Shown one piece after another: positions 36,160 to 47,534 of a stretch of DNA of 64,000 nucleotides; the stretch's first letter is position 1, and each line of letters starts with the position of its first letter. The notes below the pieces were generated by a model. That model was not told the origin of the DNA. It was given only the letters and a program-made list of their open reading frames with translations, and ran no database searches. The stretch is from Penicillus capitatus (Eukaryota > Chlorophyta): the NCBI GenBank assembly GCA_965649825.1, contig OZ287704.1:682001-746000 (forward strand), in the 5' to 3' direction. The position numbers were made by a program, and so were the translations under genes.

Positions 36160-37264
36160 CTATGGGACAGCATCTGTTTGCTGGAACCAGGAAGACCATC
36201 CTTTCATCCGTAGGTCCTCTGGGAGCTGCAGCCAAGCCTTTGCAATGGCAGCTGAAAGCACTTCGTCTTGGATCCACGTTTTCTGTGACGGGTGACAAAA
36301 CTGGGACGCAGTGGCACTGGCTCTCTGCTTCATGAATTCTGCTGCTTTGGTAAAGGGGTTCTCTTTCGAAGGAGCAGTCCCCATATTGCCACTCCTCCTG
36401 TCACATCATGTTATGGAGAGTGGATGAAGACCAGAGTAAGCGTGCCTCCTTGCAAGGATGACGGTATCTTCTCTGTGACACGACTTCATGACAAATTCCA
36501 ACAGAGCGAGTTGCTTCCTCTGGACAAAGTAAATGCAGTCAACGGGACACATGTCCATTGCTTCTCGAATCCACTCTTCTTCATCTCCCCATTGATGTGA
36601 CACCCGTGCTCTTCCCCACTCCTCTTCGATGAAAAACGTATTCGATGCACATCCAGTACAGTTTCGACATCCTAGATGTTGTGTGTGATCTGATGGGACA
36701 GCTGTGAATGGAGGGGGTATACCGATACAGTTCGTTTCATCCACAAAAACGGCACGATGCTCGCGATCGCTTCCGAGCCAGTGACTCACAGGTCGGCCAT
36801 CGAAAAATCCATGGAGCTGTCGAAACGCTCGGAGCTCTGCATCGTAAGGACGGCGTAGATCGATATCCATCAAAATCTGATAGGCTTTGTTCAGCAAAAC
36901 GGACAGATCAATCGCGGCATCGCCTACAGCAACGTCCCATCAACCGTCCTCTGGCGCTTAGATAACCTGCAATGTCGGGATGCACCAGTCGCTGCTTCTC
37001 ACGGAAGGCCGCTTTAATCGACGTCACATCAGCTTCTTGACTGATCCCGAGCAGCTCATAGAAATCGCCCGGCGCCGAGGTATTGTACTCGAGGCGAAAA
37101 TCCGGCACCTCTTTGTAGTAATACCGTTCGTCGTCGGTCCACTTGACGAGCGACGTTGCATGGCAGCGCACATCATATTTCCTTCCCGATCGACGTCCTT
37201 TGACCGAAAATCGCTTCACGGGAAAAGCAAAGAGATTTGGATAGAAGGCGACGACGGGTGCCAT
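36160..37264 (-). CDS. Plastid DnaJ-ferredoxin-like protein (DJC76/77 type)
   Basis: A J-domain and a 4Fe-4S ferredoxin-like domain lie in one chain, as in the plant chloroplast DJC76/77/82 group. ATG 37264 begins a transit peptide. The J-domain is FYELLGISQEADVTSIKAAF with the HPD motif in LVHPDIAG, continued after a 43-nt intron by LNKAYQILMD and RRPYDAELRAF. The Fe-S domain is NCIGCRNCTGCA, split by a 51-nt intron inside CIG, and closes with EAMDMCPVDCI. A terminal helix pair (AAIAKAWLQLP) completes it. The intron near 36396-36479 (about 84 nt) starts GTGTCACA and ends TGATGTGACAG, so its two ends are complementary. In plants this group is tied to thylakoid or photosystem biogenesis; electron transfer is inferred only. 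Confidence 0.82.
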
Positions 37265-37493
37265 CCGATCCACTCAAAATGCAGCAGATGTGCATTTCGT
37301 CAAATTCGAGGCGATCGTCTGTCGGACCGATATACTCGAGACTTCTTCTCTTTTCACGCATTCATTCGTTTCGTCGCTGACGTCTTCGTCGTGCGTTCTG
37401 TCAACGGTCGGTCGCACCAGTCCTTGAACTTTGTGCTTCCGTCTTTCGTCGTCGTTATCATCTGCCACCAATACCGCCACATCGAACGTCATC

Positions 37494-38969
<1,476 letters not shown>

Positions 38970-39037
38970 GCCATCATTCACTACCTCGTGACTTCTCTGT
39001 CGAATGGACATGGATGCAACAACGATGTGTCATTCGG

Positions 39038-39115
39038 ATGTGACGTCCCGCGAGCCGTCAAACGACTGTCGCGTAGGCTTGATCCGATTGATCCTCTAGA
39101 AACGACGTATAAATA
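39038..39115 (+). promoter_or_regulatory. Promoter elements of alpha-tubulin copy 2
   Basis: TATAAATA at 39108-39115 stands 123 bp before the ATG of the second alpha-tubulin and is the clearest TATA box in the window. ATGTGACGTC at 39038-39047, a variant of the recurrent TGTGAC motif with a bZIP-type TGACGT core, stands about 60 bp further upstream. Confidence 0.6.
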
Positions 39116-39237
39116 CCGCCCATCGTTGTCGCGTCTTGTGTTGCTTACGCTTGTGTTGTGGCCTTCGCGGATACTCGAGTCCTCACCGCTCAAGTGCACC
39201 GTCGTCGAAGCCATACGCTTACCACAAAGAATCCGAG

Positions 39238-40703
39238 ATGCGTGAAGTTGTTTCCATTCACATCGGCCAGGCCGGCATCCAGGTCGGCAATGCCTGCTGG
39301 GAGCTCTACTGTTTGGAGCATGGCATTCAACCCGACGGCCAAGTTGGACAACAGTCCGCAACGACCACGCCGCTAAGCAATGCCTTGACTGTCTAGTTGC
39401 CATCTGATAAGACACTCGGCGTAGAGGACGATGCGTTCAATGCCTTCTTCTCCGAGACGGGCACGGGGAAACATGTTCCCCGCTGCGTTTTTATGGACCT
39501 CGAGCCGACGGTTGTCGACGAAGTCCGCGCTGGCACTTACCGTCAGCTCTTCCACCCCGAACAGCTCATCTCCGGCAAAGAAGACGCAGCCAACAACTTC
39601 GCCCGTGGGCACTACACCGTCGGTAAGCGTCTCGATGCTCAGCAAAACGGACGGTTGACGGACGTGGTGCTGCAGGGAAGGAGATTGTTGATTTTTGCTT
39701 AGACCGCATTCGTCGTCTGGTCGATAACTGCACCGGTCTGCAAGGCTTCCTCGTGTTCAATGCTGTGGGAGGCGGAACCGGTTCTGGTCTCGGCTCTCTT
39801 CTTCTCGAGCGTCTCTCTGTCGACTACGGACGAAAGAGCAAGCTCTCGTTCTCCATCTATCCTTCTCCCCAAGTCTCGACAGCCGTCGTCGAGCCCTACA
39901 ACTCTGTCTTGTCCACGCATTCCTTGCTGGAGCATACAGATGTCGCTGTCATCTTGGACAACGAGGCCGTCTATGACATCTGCCGTCGTTCCTTGGACAT
40001 CGAGAGGCCAACGTACACCAATCTGAATCGCCTCATTGCTCAGGTCATTTCATCTTTGACGACCTCTCTGCGTTTCGATGGCGCCCTCAATGTGGATATC
40101 ACTGAGTTTCAGACAAATCTGGTGCCATATCCTCGCATTCACTTCATGTTGAGCAGTTTTGCTCCGATTATCTCAGCGGAGAAAGCTTACCATGAGCAGC
40201 TCTCGGTGCCACAGATCACCAATGTGGCGTTCGAGCCCAACAACATGTTGGTGAAATGCGATCCCCGTCACGGAAAGTACATCGCCTGTTGTTTGATGTA
40301 CCGCGGAGATGTCGTCCCCAAGGACGTCAACGTCGCCGTCTCTTCCGTGAAGACGAAGCGTACCATTCAGTTTGTCGACTGGTCTCCAGCAGGTTTCAAG
40401 GTTGGTATTAACTATCAGCCACCAACTGTCGTCCCGGGCGGAGATTTGGCCAAACTGCAGCGTGCTGTCTGTATGATTTCCAACTCGACGGCCATCGCCG
40501 AAGTCTTCAACAGACTTGACCATAAATTCGATCTGATGTATGCCAAGAGGGCCTTCGTCCATTGGTATGTCGGTGAGGGTATGGAAGAGGGTGAATTCTC
40601 AGAGGCCCGTGAAGATCTGGCGGCTCTGGAGAAAGATTACGAGGAGGCTGGTGCTGAGTCGGCAGAAGATGAGGAGGATGATGACGATGGAGAAGAGTAT
40701 TAG
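39238..40703 (+). CDS. TUA2: Alpha-tubulin, copy 2 (divergent tandem duplicate)
   Basis: Complete alpha-tubulin from exons 39238-39342, 39397-39622 and 39676-40703. Intron positions match copy 1 exactly (after PDGQ/PDGQ and inside the Gly codon of HYT-G-KE), proving common descent, but intron sequences and lengths differ (54 and 53 nt). The residue after intron 1 is Leu where copy 1 and most alpha-tubulins have Met. Copy 2 differs in many conservative places ([50 protein letters not shown]) and ends DDDDGEEY. The last ~40 codons before the acidic tail are nearly identical in DNA between copies, hinting at gene conversion. Its own TATA box argues for separate regulation. Confidence 0.96.
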
Positions 40704-41018
40704 ATGCCATGATTGGTTTCTGGCCTCAATTCCAATAGACACACATTGTTGCGGGACATGAAATCTATCATCTGCATCCAGTGAATGCTGCATGATTCCT
40801 TTTCTTTGCATTCTCTCTGCCTTCAACATGATTGATGTGACACGTGTGGATTGAGTGTGCATGTAATTTGAAGGGTCAGGCCGAGGAGAGTTTGCTGCTG
40901 TAGATGCTGCTCTGATAAAGCAGATTTGATTTCGACTCTTTCGCGCACGTCACATCGCAATAACGTCTTCTCGATGAAAAGACATCGGAAAGTCCGTTTC
41001 TATACCTTCTTGGTCGAC
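40704..41018. other. Intergenic region after tubulin 2
   Basis: This 315-bp gap carries two copies of the recurrent motif: TGATGTGAC at 40833-40841 and the reverse form with one mismatch (GTCACATCG) at 40949-40957. TGTAA near 40862 may serve as a poly(A) signal. Confidence 0.4.
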
Positions 41019-41632
41019 ATGTGGCGGTAAGGAATGTTGCCAAACGAGCAGTCGTGGGAGGAGCGACGTCGCATCAGCGACAAAGCATCGATAGTGAAAA
41101 TGCGACGCTGCGTCTCGCGAAAGATCCAGAAATCGACGACGATTCGAAAGAACCGTCGCCTCTCCGTTTCAACAACACCTCGCATTCGGATGGGTGTTGG
41201 GATTGATAGAGAACGCACTAACAGCGAAGAATTGATACAACTGCTCGTTCAAGACGGTCCTGATCGAATGGGATCCACATGGGAAGATGAGCAATGCCGA
41301 ATGGAGCAGCGCCGTCAGGCAGACATCGATCAACGCATTGACGCCATCGCCTCCTTCTCCACCATTCCTTACCTATCGACCACGGAGACGACCGATGTGC
41401 AGCAACGACTTTACAAAGGCTCAACACCGTCACACGATCCCTCTAGGTGAATTGGGATGCGCTCGTGGAAAGAGAGGCTGTCCTGGAAGCTGATGTGTTG
41501 ATCGATTTGAGCTTTGGTAGTACATTAAGAGATGAAGATTTCGAAAACGTGTCCTGTATCGAAGGTGTGCAAAAGAGCGGAGATGATGGCGTCCATGTAG
41601 CGTCTGAGCCTTCAGAGCTGCCCCTTCTTTAG
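41019..41632 (+). CDS. Hypothetical small basic protein
   Basis: I do not recognise this protein. A three-residue first exon (ATG 41019, MWR) joins through a GTAAGG-donor intron to a basic stretch (RRCVSRKIQKSTTIRKNRR), then an acidic, helix-prone region (SEELIQLLVQDGPDRMG, EQRRQADIDQRIDAIASF). A 50-nt intron with a CTAG acceptor at about 41399-41448 joins the last exon, VNWDALVEREAVLEADVLID, ending SELPLL. Both introns keep frame, which is the main support. About 175 residues, no signal peptide and no membrane segment. The start exon is very short, so a different start is possible. Confidence 0.45.
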
Positions 41633-41760
41633 TGGCTGAATTGAGAAAGGTGGTGTTCGTGGGGGGAGATTTGATTGGTCTTTTGGTTGCCGTGCATCCA
41701 GTGTTGTCGTCCTTTAAATGATGGTGCCAATGTCATTTGGATAGTGGCGGTTCTGTCACA

Positions 41761-43010
41761 ATGCACAGAACGACGGAGGCGATTCTCGCGTGTCAGATAT
41801 CGTCGTGGTATGCACGATTCTCTCATCTCTGCTATCCGCGTCGCCTCCTGCCTTTGACGAAAGAATTCGCGGAGTATCTCACTTCCGACCGCGTGTTTGC
41901 GAAACGCACGACACGACTGGTGAAGGACATCTATCTGAAGATGTTCCTCCGCTCACTCCTGTCCAGTTTGGAGGTGCTACTGTCGACGATGCGTCCGATG
42001 CCGATGCCGATGCCGATGCCGATGCATCGACTTCGAGCCATTCAGACGATGACGACCTGCCTTTCGCAGACATCACAGCGTCGATCGAGCGTAACGCGCA
42101 GCAGTTCTTTCAACGCCAGCGCTTTATGCCAGTCGATTTCTGCCTGCAGAAATGATCATCGAGCTTGGCGGCGCCGTGGTGCCAAAACTTAACTGGAGTG
42201 CTCCGAAGGATGCCATCTGGCTGTCACCAGACAAACAACTCAAGTGCACGTGTGCTGAAGAGGCATAGATGCTGCCACGCCGTTCTCACAATGTTACTTA
42301 CACAATGCTCACAGGTCGTTTTATTTTTGAAGAGTTCGGATCGCATCGCCCACGACATCTGTTCCCCATTCGATGCCTCCTCCTCTTCCGTCGAGTCCTT
42401 GGAGTTTGTGCTCAGTCTCAGCAAATTCTACTCTCTGATGCCGCATTCAGAATTCCGATGCTTTGTCAAGTGTGATCGACTGGTTGGCATTTCGCAACGA
42501 GATATCTCGCAATTTTTTCCGCAAGTCGTTGGAGAGGCAGAAAGAATTCGCCGTTTGTGTCTAGCATGGTTCGAAGAACACCTTCGCTCACATTTCAGCT
42601 TACCCCAATGTCAAGCACACCTATCATCGGTCCGAGCGTTCTGAAAGACAGCTATGGATGTGTAGATTCTTTTGATGTGTACATCACAAGGAACGACAAG
42701 ATCAAACTGCTGGATTTCAATGCTGTCTGCACAACATCTTCACCGTTGTTGTTTGCGTGGGAAGATCTGGGAATGGATCCTCAGAATCCGCCGCTCGAAG
42801 ATACAGGTGTCATGACGCCTGCCTCATCCGTAGCAAGTAAAGCTGATGATGGACGTAGGAGTCGGAGAGGTTCCGGTTCGCTTTGTCCAGGACGACGGTT
42901 CGTTCATGATGGGGTCGACATTTGCCGTCTCGATGCCGTACGACATGGTCGGGTGTTCTTTAGCAGACGCCCTCGAGAAGATGCAAAACGCAGACCATCA
43001 CCAAAACTGA
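41761..43010 (+). CDS. CDC123: Cdc123-family eIF2 assembly chaperone
   Basis: Cdc123 is an ATP-grasp protein that helps assemble the translation initiation factor eIF2. Spliced from about six exons: [20 protein letters not shown] (family N terminus), an acidic linker, [20 protein letters not shown] and [62 protein letters not shown] and PLLFAWEDL, all in family order. Introns: about 47 nt near 41926, 59 nt near 42092, 52 nt near 42267 with a GC donor (GCATAG), 56 nt near 42610 and 52 nt near 42806. The acidic linker contains an in-frame (GATGCC) repeat giving DADADADAD. The tail beyond the ATP-grasp core ([17 protein letters not shown]) keeps frame to the stop at 43010. Confidence 0.85.
41997..42025 (+). 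repeat. GATGCC hexanucleotide microsatellite in CDC123
   Basis: About five tandem copies of GATGCC encode alternating Asp-Ala in the acidic linker between the first two conserved blocks of Cdc123. Because the unit is two codons, length changes keep the frame. Confidence 0.85.
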
Positions 43011-43265
43011 CATTTATGGACAAGAGAGCAGTTGGCTATATCCCGTTAGACACCTCATCGATAGAAGGTCACACATGTTCACAAGAGTGAGATCTTTGTT
43101 ATTCGTCTGTCTGTCTACATCAAGCAAGCACCACAAGGGACGCTATCTTCTAATCGTCATGCAAACGACAACCGTTTTATGTATTTGGAATCTGTTGTGA
43201 TCGGTGCTGAAGATGCCGCAGCACGATCAGGGAATGCGCATCGCACTGTCAGTCTGCTAACTATC

Positions 43266-44784
43266 TCATGTCGCTTCTGCATCTTCTTTTACCATTTCTG
43301 GAGTGCCGTTGACGGTCGTCGTGGCCTCCTCCCTTGGCAGAATCTCACACTGTGCATGATTCTACACGGCACGTTATTACGATGGATGAGGGAAAGCTGA
43401 CCAGCACACCTGCAGCAAATGATCTGCCAATACCATCGCCACCATCGCCTCGACCATTGGCACGGCGCGTGGAACAACGCATGGATCGTGTCTTCCGCGA
43501 GCTCTCAGCTCTGTCTCTTTCCCCGTTCGCGTCACCGTGTTTTGTCGTTTGGTGATAGTCGATGTCGGTTTGAAAGCGATTCGCACTACGATGTTCTCTC
43601 CATTAGAGATGCCTCCTTGAACGCCGCCAGATCGATTTGTCTTCGTACGAATGCGATCGCCATCCATATAGAACGCATCGTTATGTTCGCTGCCTGTCAT
43701 CCTCGATCCGGCAAATCCACTTCCGATCTCAAATCCCTGAATCAGAGTGCTAACGGCAGGGGCATTGTCTCGCGTATTCTGACTTTGGTGGCAGGGAGTG
43801 ACATCATGGCTTGGGCTAGATCGGCTTCGAGTTTGCCGAAAACGGGAGATCCGAGTCCTCGTGGACATCCCCGTACCACACATGTCACTTCACCACCACA
43901 CGACTCACCCTTCGTACGAACCGCATTGATGGCTACACAAAAACGGCATCACCTCCTGACCCCGTTTCAGTCAACCGGCACTGTCACCATCAATCATTTT
44001 CTGAGCGCCGACGGGATCGGGGCAACGAACAATGTTCTGCTCAACCTCTTCAACCGTAAAGCGATCCAGATCCACATCGCAAACCACTTCGTGCACTCGA
44101 TTGACAAACGCCAAGATCTAATATCCATATTTCCCGCACTCAAGATGTGCATCGTCAAAGCGCGAAGAGATCTGTGACCTCTGTGCCAGCAACGGCATGA
44201 AGGAGCTTCTTCGCAAGAGCCCCTGCCGCCACACGTCCAATCGTTTCTCTGGCCGATGATCGTCCGCCGCCAGCCACCGCACGAATCCCGTACTTAAAGT
44301 CATACGTCGCATCAGCGTGGGATGGCCTAATGTCTCCATCTCACACTTTTGCGCGTCTATGCAGATGGGGGTACCGGTATGCCACTTCCATTTCGGCATA
44401 GTCCTTCGATTTTTGGTCTTTGTTTCGAACGAGCACGGCCACAGGTGTTCCGAGAGTGATACCATCGACGACACCCGATAGGATTTCGCATCGATCCTCT
44501 TCGTTGCGAGGCGTCGTGATGATACTCTGCCCAGGTCTCCTTCGATCCAATTCACGCTGAATCTCTTCTTCCGTGATTGGCAGACGCGGCGGCACGCCAT
44601 CGATGACGCAGCCGACCCCTTTGCCATGCGATTCACCAAAGGTGGTGACGCGAAATGTCGTCCCGAAGCAGCTGCCGGCTGACATGGTTACGAATCGACG
44701 ACGCTTGCGTGCGGCGGGCCGAGAACGATGGAGCGAAAAGCGCAGACACGGCAACGGTCCATTGAACGTAGCCAGACGCAACAT
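43266..44784 (-). CDS. CS: Chorismate synthase, plastid type
   Basis: The last shikimate pathway enzyme, making chorismate from EPSP with reduced FMN. ATG 44784 starts a transit peptide ([17 protein letters not shown]). Conserved blocks: [56 protein letters not shown] (signature), [39 protein letters not shown] and [18 protein letters not shown] (signature), [19 protein letters not shown]. Five introns, 47-61 nt; two start GTCACAGA and GTGACAGT, forms of the recurrent motif. The last exon encodes a 30-residue acidic C-terminal tail seen in few homologues. Its start lies 34 bp from the next divergent ATG. Confidence 0.93.
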
Positions 44785-44818
44785 GATCCGTGCGCGTGGG
44801 ATTGTGCAATTGACGTGA

Positions 44819-45768
44819 ATGGTTTTGGTTCTGGTACTTCATACCCTCGACGACATTACGGCCACGGTGCCGATGTGCGTCATCCTCCTCAACGACATGC
44901 AGATACGCAAACAGATACCCGAAGGCTTTCATCTGCGAGAGGCACGTGTGACGCATCGGATGGAGCGTGCAGAAGTGTCATGCATCTCCAGGTGGTTCCC
45001 ACGACAGGACAGACATCGACCAGTATATGGGATGTCACAGACCTCGCTTTCTTTTCTGAATGGCTCGGACAGAGCCTTGGTCCGGGTGTCACGCATTCTG
45101 TTATGGAAGTGTGTGAATCGAGCTGCGAAGACGGATGCTTTGCTGAAAGAGTGAGTGCGGTGTTAGATTGTGGAGCGGTTTTCGATTGGACTGATGGGGC
45201 ATGTCAAGCAAGCACGGACGGCAGAGAAGGCCAAAAACCAACTGGCAGCCATATCGACCTCGACAAAGACGGCAGTCTCGAAAGCAGGAGAACAGGTAAA
45301 GAGGCACTGAGTCCAATGTCTGAGCAAAGATGCTGTGTTGCAGTTGACTGAGTTTGACAAGAAGTATGATATTTCGGAGCGAACGTCGCAGACCTTTAAA
45401 GTGTGATCTCGCTCAATAACGGACGGAGTCTTTGAATTGTTGCTGGCAGAAAATGTCGACGGCAGCATCTCAGGCAAAAGAACGCGCCATGGAGAATCCG
45501 ACAATAAACCGCGTCTCGACCAATGTCAACGCTGGTGTACAAGCTGGAATGTAGGATCCTGTGCATGGCCACAATACGTCCCATCATCACACTATTGCGT
45601 AGAAAATCAATGGGATTGGGCATTGACTGGGCCCGGCAGCGTCTGTCGGGATCACTGGGGGGCGGGACATCACCTGCACGTACACAGCCGGGAAATCCAC
45701 CGACAGAGCCTCCTGTCAATCAAGCGCCTCCCGTTTCGACCACTGCTCCTCCGCCGGCGACACGGTAG
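44819..45768 (+). CDS. VIP1/BPA1-like protein with helical C terminus
   Basis: Only the second half is clear. After splicing it reads [70 protein letters not shown] and a Pro/Thr-rich tail. Such helical repeats follow an RRM in plant BPA1 and fungal Vip1 proteins. The N-terminal part ([18 protein letters not shown]) could be the end of an RRM, but its start is not convincing and the ATG at 44819 is only a guess. Introns: 57 nt near 45107 (ends GTGTTAG), 48 nt near 45299, about 70 nt near 45402, 52 nt near 45555. An upstream exon overlapping the chorismate synthase 5' end is possible. Gene existence is likely; the family call is tentative. Confidence 0.45.
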
Positions 45769-45922
45769 AACGGATCAAGATCTGTTGATGTGACAGAAAA
45801 ATGAGAGATTGTTGGACTAGGGTGGAAGGCAACAGGGAAGCGGTTTTTGATCTTGAAGGCGATGACGACGGAGCATGACGACTTGTATGTTTTGACGTGA
45901 CGTCTCAATCAGCTTATCGGCC

Positions 45923-46912
45923 ATGCGTTGTGTAGTGTCCTTCGCTCGACGACCGGCCCGCATCGTCAACCGTCGCTGCTACAGAAGGCGGCCCGCTCTC
46001 GTTGTGCACAGACGACGTTTGGTGACATCGGCATCGCCTGTCGAAGATGAAGTCGCGACACAGACGCCCGTTGTCCTAACCGACCTTCAACTCGGCGAAT
46101 TGCGACAGAAGTTTCCTCAGAAGAACGGAAAATACGACATCGAAGCGATCCGTGTCCTCGAACAGGACGTCGGCCTGCCATTGAAAGACTGGTTTCCACA
46201 GGAAGACATCGACGCCATCCTCCGTCAAGGATACGTATCGTTCGATCAGTTCTCCCGACTGTGCCAGGCGAACCTCATCTTGGAAGGAAAGCTCAAAGAG
46301 TACCGTGCCGCTTTCGATGCCGTGGACACGAGTGGCAACGGGACCATCGGTTACGATGAGCTTTCTGATCTCCTACAGTTTCTCAATACGTCGCTGTCGG
46401 ATGCCAAGATCACAGAACAGATGGTGAAGTACGATATGGACAAATCGGGACAGATTGAGTTCAATGAATTTCTGTTGATGTTCCACAATCAGTTCTTGGA
46501 TCTGAAAGAGGTGCTGCAGTATACGAAACGGGCAGATCAGACGCCGCCAGAGAAGGCAGGGTTGATTCGACTGAAGGATGGTGAAGTGACAAAGATTTTC
46601 AGAGAGGAGGAGTTTGACGAGATTCTGAATCGTAATCCGCAGAAGCTCGTTGCCGTGTTCGCAGGACTCACCTGGTGTCGACCCTGTCGAGCTATGAACA
46701 GGACCTACGAGAAATTTGCCGTACACTATCCAGATGTCATCTTCCTGAAATTCTTCGGAAACGCCAATTCGAGCACGAAGCGTCTCTTTGTGCAGAGGCT
46801 CAAGGCCGAGGCGACACCGGCTTTCTTCTTCTTTAAGAACAATGAAATGGTCCATTCGCACACGGGAAAGGACAAAGAGAAGTTTGAACGGTATTTGAGG
46901 GAGTATATGTAG
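45923..46912 (+). CDS. CRX: Calredoxin: EF-hand plus thioredoxin fusion, plastid
   Basis: Calredoxin links calcium to redox control; in Chlamydomonas it is chloroplastic and reduces peroxiredoxin PRX1. This is one of the few single-exon genes here, 329 residues. The Arg-rich N terminus (MRCVVSFARRPARIVNRR) is a transit peptide. Two canonical EF-hand loops are DTSGNGTIGYDE and DMDKSGQIEFNE; an earlier degenerate pair probably lies around residues 60-110. The thioredoxin domain at the C terminus has the active site WCRPC, where ordinary thioredoxins have WCGPC, and the cis-Pro segment EATPAFFFF. TGACGTGACGTC stands 30 bp before the ATG, and TGATGTGAC at 45786. TGTAA follows the stop within 10 nt. 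Confidence 0.85.
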   Translation: MRCVVSFARRPARIVNRRCYRRRPALVVHRRRLVTSASPVEDEVATQTPVVLTDLQLGELRQKFPQKNGKYDIEAIRVLEQDVGLPLKDWFPQEDIDAILRQGYVSFDQFSRLCQANLILEGKLKEYRAAFDAVDTSGNGTIGYDELSDLLQFLNTSLSDAKITEQMVKYDMDKSGQIEFNEFLLMFHNQFLDLKEVLQYTKRADQTPPEKAGLIRLKDGEVTKIFREEEFDEILNRNPQKLVAVFAGLTWCRPCRAMNRTYEKFAVHYPDVIFLKFFGNANSSTKRLFVQRLKAEATPAFFFFKNNEMVHSHTGKDKEKFERYLREYM

Positions 46913-47013
46913 TTGTAACCGTACTCGATTCTTTCTTAAGACAAAGTGTGATCGGCAACGTCTGGCGTCATCCCAGAAAGTGTAACTGGATGCTGCTGTG
47001 AGAGCTTCTGTAT

Positions 47014-47428
47014 ATGCAGGTCATAGAGATGCATACTTGCCTGTGCGTCTCATGCTATACCCATCGAATGAACGATGGTCAAAAGCACATTCGACCTTAC
47101 ATCTTGTATCTTACCTTAGATGGTGACCATCATGGGAGAGGGCGCAGTGAAGAAACGCGGCATCTGATCAGTCAGTCGCCTCAAAATCAAAGGAAGAAAG
47201 GTGAGAAGGATGCATGCGTGGGCAACAAGTGCTGCTCCTGCGCTACCCCATCACTGACGTGCCTTTCCTATTTCTCACGTACGGTTAGAACACACGTGGG
47301 TGGTTGATGACGTGGTGGAGCTGATCGTATCCTTCCTTTGTGTCGACACAGTACTAAATCCGTTCGCTGTCGTTGTCACTTCTCACCTGGCTATCATATA
47401 CCTCATTGTATTTGCTGTGATATCCTGA
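47014..47428 (+). CDS. Possible small membrane protein
   Basis: A weak candidate. An open frame from 47014 (or ATG 47068) can be joined through an 88-nt intron with a GTGAGAAG donor near 47199 to a hydrophobic exon (WVVDDVVELIVSFLCV and TSHLAIIYLIVFAVIS) that ends at 47428. The C-terminal part would span the membrane once or twice. No family is recognised and the upstream residues are low in information. It may instead be the 5' region of the large macroglobulin gene. Confidence 0.3.
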
Positions 47429-47534
47429 CGGGACGTGTTGAACTTCGAGGCAGCATAAAATCAACGGCGTATGTCTATTCTACATTCTCAGTTTTTGGAG
47501 CAACTTTCCTGCCATCAGGAAAGTTTGTTGAACT

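Noticed and set aside
36593-37031. The two motif copies at 36593 and 37023 as intronic elements
   Set aside because: Both lie in coding exons of the DnaJ-ferredoxin gene (encoding VSHQW and ADVTS), so they count toward the motif total but not toward intron bias.
43419-44177. Plus-strand ORF of 252 residues
   Set aside because: It is the shadow of chorismate synthase; the minus strand carries the conserved signatures.
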